Source of the DNA: JAIYDQ01 sp034408855
GTDB taxonomy: Bacteria > Planctomycetota > Planctomycetia > Pirellulales > Pirellulaceae
DNA: 64,000 bases
Direction of reading: 5' to 3'
Assembly: GCA_034408855.1 (NCBI GenBank)
Contig: JAWXCK010000296.1
Location: forward strand, 9,357-73,356
Part shown: positions 60,101-64,000 of the stretch, piece after piece
How positions within the stretch are numbered: the stretch's first letter is position 1
Layout: each line of letters starts with the position of its first letter
The notes under the pieces: model-generated
What the model saw: only the letters and a program-made list of their open reading frames with translations
The model's database searches: none
Told to the model about the DNA's origin: nothing
Position numbers and translations under genes: made by a program

Positions 60101-60821
60101 GCGGATGACGGCAGAACAGGTTGTCGATTCACTTTATGCTTGTTCAGGAACGTCGATCGAAGTCGAGGAAATGACGTTTGATCCCGACGGTCGACGTGCG
60201 ACTAGCAATCGATTGTCGTTAGGGCATGTCAAGCGTGCGTGGATGTTTGCGACCCTGAACAACGAACGCGATCGACCGAGTTTGACGCTGCCGCGCGCCC
60301 AGGCTATCGACGATGTTCTTCGAGCGTTCGGTTGGTCTGGGGCGAGACAGATGCCAAGAACCGATCGTGAGACTTCCACAAACGTATTGCAACCAGGTGT
60401 GCTGGCCAACAGCACGCTTTCTGTTTGGCTGACTTCAGCGTCGGAACACAGTACACTTGCTCAGCTTGCTGTAGACGCAGAGTCGCCAGAAGTGTTAACC
60501 GAAACGCTTTTCTTGCGATACCTAGGACGATTTCCGAATGCATCGGAACGCAAAACGTTTGTGGCAGCTTTGGCGACAGGATTCGACAATCGGCTCGTAG
60601 CATCTGAAAAGACAACACCTAGCCCATCCTTGCCGGTATTACCGAGAGTTACTTGGTCAAATCATTTGACGCCCGAAGCGACCATAATTCAGAACGAATT
60701 AGAACGACGAGCCAGGAATGGCAGCCCCTCCGATCCTCGTATCGAAACTCAATGGCGAGAGATTTACGAAGACGTCACGTGGAGTTTAGTCAATCATCGA
60801 GAATTTGTCTGGCTTCCATAA
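57120..60821 (+). CDS. Planctomycete cytochrome-c/DUF1549/DUF1553 protein with LamG domain
   Basis: 1,233 residues with a signal peptide (MKMFAAFVLLATHACLAIGSQ). In order: a LamG/concanavalin-like domain (about 30-270; DAITLEAWVRVDDL, ending in FRGLLDSIAIHRKVLDD), a linker, a PSCyt1 haem-binding region with Cys-x-x-Cys-His (DHCFRCHGEKENGG, about residue 568), DUF1549 (about 650-850) with a second CARCH (ELQCARCHDSPYHSTKQKDL), and DUF1553 (about 890-1130; RFANVLANRIWRRLMGAGIVEP, LLRLICSSEAYQRP). This is a planctomycete-specific architecture of periplasmic, probably haem-carrying proteins tied to polysaccharide use. The ATG at 57120 directly precedes the signal peptide; upstream starts add a few non-hydrophobic residues. 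It pairs with the DUF1501 gene 45 bp downstream. Confidence 0.92.
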   Translation: MKMFAAFVLLATHACLAIGSQDETIVANWEFGSEEATALKPYGGVHRDQPGPRPPEFPDFELLNTAVLFDGQGSHYSFEDPGQKSRFDFTNGDAITLEAWVRVDDLKKNENLYVIGKGRTGAAKFKPDNQNWALRVREVNGQARTSFLFATPIDQKETAKDAHWHRWTTSKGFVHDTGWHHIAVAYQFGEPDSIHAWIDGQRVSGAWDMGGATREAPVVDNDEIWIASSQGGNAGNSFRGLLDSIAIHRKVLDDATIKGRFRRDGSAAKKIEMAKAKMPDLGKLPDDSVLCIVHEAMPAHERWLKEDEAWPPESDRWTNDAFLLSRLPLRLDDWGIRDAWNAPVLLRMAADIPIENGPRQFLLRARGLSRLWVDGQLVASTKPILGSPSGEEPVKPVAEPPRPGLSVHGFGQQEVLGDAIINGDGKCRVVLETIVGGKKFRPAPGEICLAVSTIDGQSFVLLDPFGPRTEAKLLTRANIDIAMQSIETSMANRDDHRRRTAAESQDRFWSQRHALASQLASASHDASRSIDAFIASKIERALEESVSSNPDEAQHFRESVLPILSDHCFRCHGEKENGGLKLNSRDAFLKGGDSESAAFVPGDVDASEAISRIRSDDEDVRMPPTGEPLSREQIKTLEAWVRKGANWTSPQIAAEDVALHPVIDDAAFIRRISLDTIGIPPTESEVREFLSDRSPDKRRAAIDRLLDDDRYADHWMSYWQDILAENPTLLNASLNSTGPFRWFLWDSLRDNKPIDRWVTELIMMRGGVHEGGSAGFALAGDNDAPLASKGQILASAFLAVELQCARCHDSPYHSTKQKDLFSLAAMLGRKAMTVPKTSMVPAAFFEKQSRESLIKATLKPDESVLAEWPFAEVTGTANDESVEALVEKPNDSRERLAALITGPQNKRFANVLANRIWRRLMGAGIVEPPQDWEGRLPSHPELLDWMAEELVIHRYDVKHLLRLICSSEAYQRPADGYNLSADPEMRFFNAPDRRRMTAEQVVDSLYACSGTSIEVEEMTFDPDGRRATSNRLSLGHVKRAWMFATLNNERDRPSLTLPRAQAIDDVLRAFGWSGARQMPRTDRETSTNVLQPGVLANSTLSVWLTSASEHSTLAQLAVDAESPEVLTETLFLRYLGRFPNASERKTFVAALATGFDNRLVASEKTTPSPSLPVLPRVTWSNHLTPEATIIQNELERRARNGSPSDPRIETQWREIYEDVTWSLVNHREFVWLP

Positions 60822-60836
60822 TTAGATTGCAAATTT

Positions 60837-60857
60837 CAACCCTCAACCCTCAACCCT
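60837..60857. repeat. Three tandem CAACCCT heptamers upstream of the DUF1501 gene
   Basis: CAACCCT occurs three times in tandem plus a partial fourth copy, ending ten bases before the DUF1501 start codon and filling the place of the ribosome-binding site. There is no Shine-Dalgarno. Slippage could change the spacer length. Confidence 0.7.
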
Positions 60858-60866
60858 CAACTCCCC

Positions 60867-62150
60867 ATGCAACGACGCGATGCAATACAACTAGCCGCCG
60901 GACTCATGGCTGCTGGACAAATTTCGATAACGCAATGGTTGCCTGCCGACGAGCCGACGTCCATTCTGCAAGGCAAGGCAGAACATGTCATTTCGATTTG
61001 GCTCGGCGGTGGGATGGGGCAGATCGATTCGTTTGATCCAAAGCGTCGAGGTGACCCAGCAAAAAAAGTAGCCGGCTCGTATTACGAAAGCATCAAGACG
61101 GCGGTAAGCGGAGTCGAAGTTTGCGAGCATCTCAAGAATTTGGCACCGTTGATGGATCGCGTCACGGCGGTTCGCACGGTAAATCACGGCGTGATCGATG
61201 AACATGCGGCGGCGACGAATTTTATGCATACGGGCCGTCCGATCAGCGGGACGGTAATTTATCCTTCGATCGGTTCGATCGTTTCGCACGAACTGGGTGC
61301 AGTAGAGGACGGTGTGCCGCCGTATGTCGTCATCGGCTATCCCAACGTCACGCGTGGTCCTGGTTTCTTAGGTGCCAAGGCAAGCTACCTTTATTTGACC
61401 GATACCAGCCAGGGGCCAGCCGGTCTGACTCGCCCAGAACGCGTTACGGAGAAGCGGCAGGTTCGTCGCGAGTCGTTTCTTGGAGCCCTCCATTCGAGCG
61501 CACCGGAAACCGATGACCCTCGACTTCTCGACTACGATGACACGATTGCGCAGAGTCTTAAGCTGAGCGGGCCAGCCTTTACACGCAGCTTTCAACTCGA
61601 CGAAGAAGCGTCGGACCTCAGAAGCAACTACGGCGGCGAATTTGGACAGCGTTGTTTATTAGCTCGGAGGCTTGTAGAACGCGGAGTTCGGTTCATTGAA
61701 GTTTCGCATAACCTCAATTTTCTTAATGGATCGGGTTGGGATGTTCATAACGGTGGGATCAAGAATCAACATGAACTGCTCAAGGAACTCGATACGGCCG
61801 TGGCGGCGCTGATAATTGATCTAGAAAAGCGACACTTGCTCGATAAAACCTTGATAGTGATCAGTACGGAATTCGGCCGTCCACCCGAATTTGACAGCGG
61901 CGGCGGACGCGGGCATCAAGGCAGTGCATTTACGTGTGTACTTGCCGGCGGTGGACTTAAGCACAGCGGGGCATACGGTCAAACAGACGAAATATGCAAA
62001 CGTATCCAATCGAGCCCAGTGAGCGTTGCGGATTTCTTTGCGACGATGTGCGCTGCCGTGAAAGTCGACTATTCGAAATACCTCTATGACGGCGATCGCC
62101 CCGTTCCGATAACCGATAACGGCCAGCCAATTGCCGATTTGTTTGCCTAA
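60867..62150 (+). CDS. DUF1501 protein (Tat-exported, alkaline-phosphatase-superfamily-like)
   Basis: 427 residues. The N-terminus MQRRDAIQLAAGLMAAGQ has the twin-Arg pattern of a Tat signal. The body has the DUF1501 signatures SIWLGGGMGQIDSFDPK, VRTVNHGVIDEHAAATNFMHTG, GVRFIEVSHN and the C-terminal TLIVISTEFGRPPEF followed by GRGHQGSAFTCVLAGGGLKHSGAYG. It is always found in planctomycetes as a partner of DUF1549/DUF1553 proteins, as here, and belongs to the sulfatase/phosphatase-like fold group by family knowledge. The substrate is unknown. It starts at the ATG at 60867, 45 bp after the partner gene. Confidence 0.93.
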   Translation: MQRRDAIQLAAGLMAAGQISITQWLPADEPTSILQGKAEHVISIWLGGGMGQIDSFDPKRRGDPAKKVAGSYYESIKTAVSGVEVCEHLKNLAPLMDRVTAVRTVNHGVIDEHAAATNFMHTGRPISGTVIYPSIGSIVSHELGAVEDGVPPYVVIGYPNVTRGPGFLGAKASYLYLTDTSQGPAGLTRPERVTEKRQVRRESFLGALHSSAPETDDPRLLDYDDTIAQSLKLSGPAFTRSFQLDEEASDLRSNYGGEFGQRCLLARRLVERGVRFIEVSHNLNFLNGSGWDVHNGGIKNQHELLKELDTAVAALIIDLEKRHLLDKTLIVISTEFGRPPEFDSGGGRGHQGSAFTCVLAGGGLKHSGAYGQTDEICKRIQSSPVSVADFFATMCAAVKVDYSKYLYDGDRPVPITDNGQPIADLFA

Positions 62151-62217
62151 TGAGGCGTCATCTTCTTTAGCGACTAAAACGTGCGTTGCTACTTCGAAAG
62201 AATTGCGACTGAATAAT

Positions 62218-63744
62218 ATGCGAAACCTATCTCGATATTTGGGTGTTCTGGGCTTTTGGATCGTGCCGATCATCGGCTTTAGCAACGACTATTTTTTGAC
62301 GATCAGTGGTGGGTATGACCCCAGCGGCAATCAAGCATCGCTTGAAGCAAATGTTCAGTTCTTTCAACGGGTCATTCGGGAACGCCATCCTGCACCCTCG
62401 AAACATTTGATTTATTTCGCCGACGGTTTTGATACTGCCCACGACCTTCAGACGCTTGCACCCAAACGAAAATCCGAGTCGCCAGCGATGGAATTGCTGA
62501 ATAGCGTTTTCGATCTCGATCGAGATCGTTTTGATTATAGAAACCATCAAGTGCCCGACATACGCGGTGCTTTGAACCCTCCGGATATTCGAAATGGCTT
62601 GGAAGAGATTTCCGAGCAGCTTACGGACGGCGATCGGTTGATCATCTATGTGACGGCGCATGGGAGTGCTGCGAAAGGAAACGATCCGTTTAATACTTCA
62701 ATAACATGTTGGAAAAAACGTCCGCTTAGTATGAAGAGTTTTTCAGAGTGGCTCGAACAAGTCCCGGATGGGGTCCCGGTCGTCATGATCATGGCCCAAT
62801 GTTACTGCGGTGGATTTGCGAATACGGTCTTCGTAGAAGGGAACCCTGAGAAAGGTTTTACGTCCGGATTGCGAGTCGGATTCTTTGCTCAGCGACACGA
62901 CTTACCGGCGGCTGGCTGTCGACCGGACGTCGAAAACGATGAAGAATACAGCAGCTATTTCTGGGGCGCCTTTCTTGGCCGTTCTCGAACCGGAAAGCCT
63001 GCGAGCAAAGTCGACATCAATGCGGATGGGCGAGTCTCGTTTGCCGAAGCGCATGCCTACGCTGTTATTGCGAGCCAAACGATCGATATCCCGCTGACCA
63101 CAAGCGATATTTTTTTACGGCAGTATAGCCGAATTGCCGGCTACGATGATGAAGACAATCACGAAGTAAATGAAGACGCGTCGGTTCCAGACCAAGCCAA
63201 GCGATTGCTCTATTTCACGGGAACGGTTGAGGAGATCGCTGCCCGTGGAAATGCTGCGCAGCGTTTTATTGTTCTCGAATTGGCAAAACAGCTTGAAATT
63301 CCACGGACAACCGATATCACCAAAGTGACATTGATGAGTGAAGCTCAGCATGAACAATTTCGTCAGATACGCCGATTCGGACGTCGAGGTCGCGGTTCGC
63401 GACGTCGTGATCTTCTTGGTGAAATCGTTGCAAAGTGGCCAGAATTGGAATCGCCCGATAATTGGTCGACGGTCGAAGTGTTGAAATCCAATCAGAGCGA
63501 AGCGTTTCTCGAACAGGTCCGGCAGCTCGATAACTACGAACCGTTTCAGCAAAGTTTGGCTGATCGAAATCAAGCGACCAAGGATCGGACCAACGCAGAA
63601 CTCAAGGAAGTACAATTTCGCCGACTCATTCATTCGCTGGAAACAATCCTCTATGCTCAAAACTTAAACTGGGTCGCCGACCCCAAAACGATTGACAAGT
63701 ACCGTGCCATCTTGGCGATCGAATCGACGTCATTGGATCGATGA
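62218..63744 (+). CDS. Secreted clan-CD (legumain/caspase-like) cysteine peptidase candidate with EF-hand-like loop
   Basis: 508 residues with a signal peptide (MRNLSRYLGVLGFWIVPIIGFS). After a strand-helix region (YFLTISGGYDPSGNQASLE, KHLIYFADGFDTAHDLQTL) a clan-CD type dyad is visible. One part is the hydrophobic strand LIIYVTAHGS with His148 followed by Gly. The other is the hydrophobic strand VPVVMIMAQCYCGGF with Cys195 (or Cys197) followed by Gly. An EF-hand-like loop DINADGRVSFAEAHAYA is at about 266-282. The C-terminal ~150 residues are helical and charged. The start ATG at 62218 directly precedes the signal peptide. The gene is 67 bp after the DUF1501 gene and probably in its operon. 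Proteolytic activity is inferred; it could also be an inactive homologue. Confidence 0.68.
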   Translation: MRNLSRYLGVLGFWIVPIIGFSNDYFLTISGGYDPSGNQASLEANVQFFQRVIRERHPAPSKHLIYFADGFDTAHDLQTLAPKRKSESPAMELLNSVFDLDRDRFDYRNHQVPDIRGALNPPDIRNGLEEISEQLTDGDRLIIYVTAHGSAAKGNDPFNTSITCWKKRPLSMKSFSEWLEQVPDGVPVVMIMAQCYCGGFANTVFVEGNPEKGFTSGLRVGFFAQRHDLPAAGCRPDVENDEEYSSYFWGAFLGRSRTGKPASKVDINADGRVSFAEAHAYAVIASQTIDIPLTTSDIFLRQYSRIAGYDDEDNHEVNEDASVPDQAKRLLYFTGTVEEIAARGNAAQRFIVLELAKQLEIPRTTDITKVTLMSEAQHEQFRQIRRFGRRGRGSRRRDLLGEIVAKWPELESPDNWSTVEVLKSNQSEAFLEQVRQLDNYEPFQQSLADRNQATKDRTNAELKEVQFRRLIHSLETILYAQNLNWVADPKTIDKYRAILAIESTSLDR

Positions 63745-63939
63745 ATTATTTAGATTTTTGACGCGTCTCGGAGAACGTCATCATTGGTTCCGAAGCTCGG
63801 CCTGGAAACGAGCGATTCTTCAATTTTTCGGCTCTTCCGCAGAATCTGTGGGGCAAAATTAACTATTTATTGTTACGAATAGAAAACCGAAGTTTCAACA
63901 AACACCCGTTTCGCATTGGATTTTTGAGGCATCACTCCG

Positions 63940-64000
63940 ATGTCCAAAGTTGAAGAAAAACAAGCCACCAGACGATCAGTCCGGCGGGTTGCCGAGCGCC
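63940..64000 (+). CDS. 5' end of an unidentified gene (truncated by window edge)
   Basis: An ATG at 63940 with GAGG 9 nt upstream opens MSKVEEKQATRRSVRRVAER, and the frame is still open at the right edge. Only 20 codons are visible, basic and without a signal peptide, so no product can be named. The 195-bp gap before it (63745-63939) holds nothing recognised. Confidence 0.5.
   Translation, partial: MSKVEEKQATRRSVRRVAER

Overview
The window reads as chromosomal DNA of a planctomycete, most likely in the Pirellulales. The basis is gene content: a cytochrome-c/DUF1549/DUF1553 gene paired with a Tat-type DUF1501 gene, a secreted formylglycine sulfatase, a giant exported protein with an LEPR-XLL-type N-terminus and a GEVED domain, leucine-rich-repeat lipoproteins, and several families of short palindromic intergenic repeats. 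This is mostly a conserved housekeeping region. No prophage, complete insertion sequence array, rRNA or tRNA gene was found.

Layout. 0-1.7 kb: the 3' end of a secretin-like gene, then a solo HUH transposase flanked by REP-like palindromes and a two-copy direct repeat. 1.7-9.6 kb, all minus strand: acnA, two small membrane proteins, mtnB, mtnD, mtnC (methionine salvage) and tex, closely packed and probably co-transcribed. 9.8-14.8 kb, plus strand: a Cys-rich exported protein, pyrB coupled to a dihydroorotase homologue that lacks its metal ligands, and a helix-turn-helix/low-complexity/membrane protein. 14.9-21.3 kb, minus: sulfatase and the 1,655-residue exported protein. 21.5-26.1 kb, plus: two translationally coupled exported amidohydrolases. 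26.2-31.2 kb, minus: a ketosynthase homologue without its catalytic residues, then rpmF-fabD-fabG-acpP-fabF. 31.4-33.9 kb, minus: feoA-feoB. 34.2-37.2 kb, plus: an RND/MMPL exporter. 37.4-43.6 kb: small lipoprotein, ROK kinase, SDR, pyruvate kinase, trpB, trpA. 43.6-47.1 kb, plus: LRR lipoprotein, SHOCT-like small protein, clpX. 47.3-47.9 kb: two decayed genes (a small membrane protein and a PIN-domain toxin). 48.1-55.8 kb, minus: MFS transporter, Orn/Lys/Arg decarboxylase, rpoD, dnaG. 55.8-57.1 kb: 1.3 kb gene-poor region full of palindromes with an orphan 5' gene fragment. 57.1-63.7 kb, plus: cytochrome-c/DUF1549/DUF1553 protein, DUF1501 protein and a secreted clan-CD (caspase/legumain-like) peptidase candidate. 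A further gene starts at the right edge.

How it works together: core metabolism (TCA aconitase, methionine salvage, pyrimidine, fatty acid, tryptophan, glycolysis), iron uptake and information processing (primase, principal sigma factor, ClpX, Tex, L32), interleaved with planctomycete surface and degradation functions. The most unusual recurring theme is retained enzyme homologues without active sites, found in pyrimidine synthesis, fatty acid synthesis and the amidohydrolase pair. Start codons were chosen by Shine-Dalgarno position, overlap with neighbours and family alignment from memory; no database search was run.
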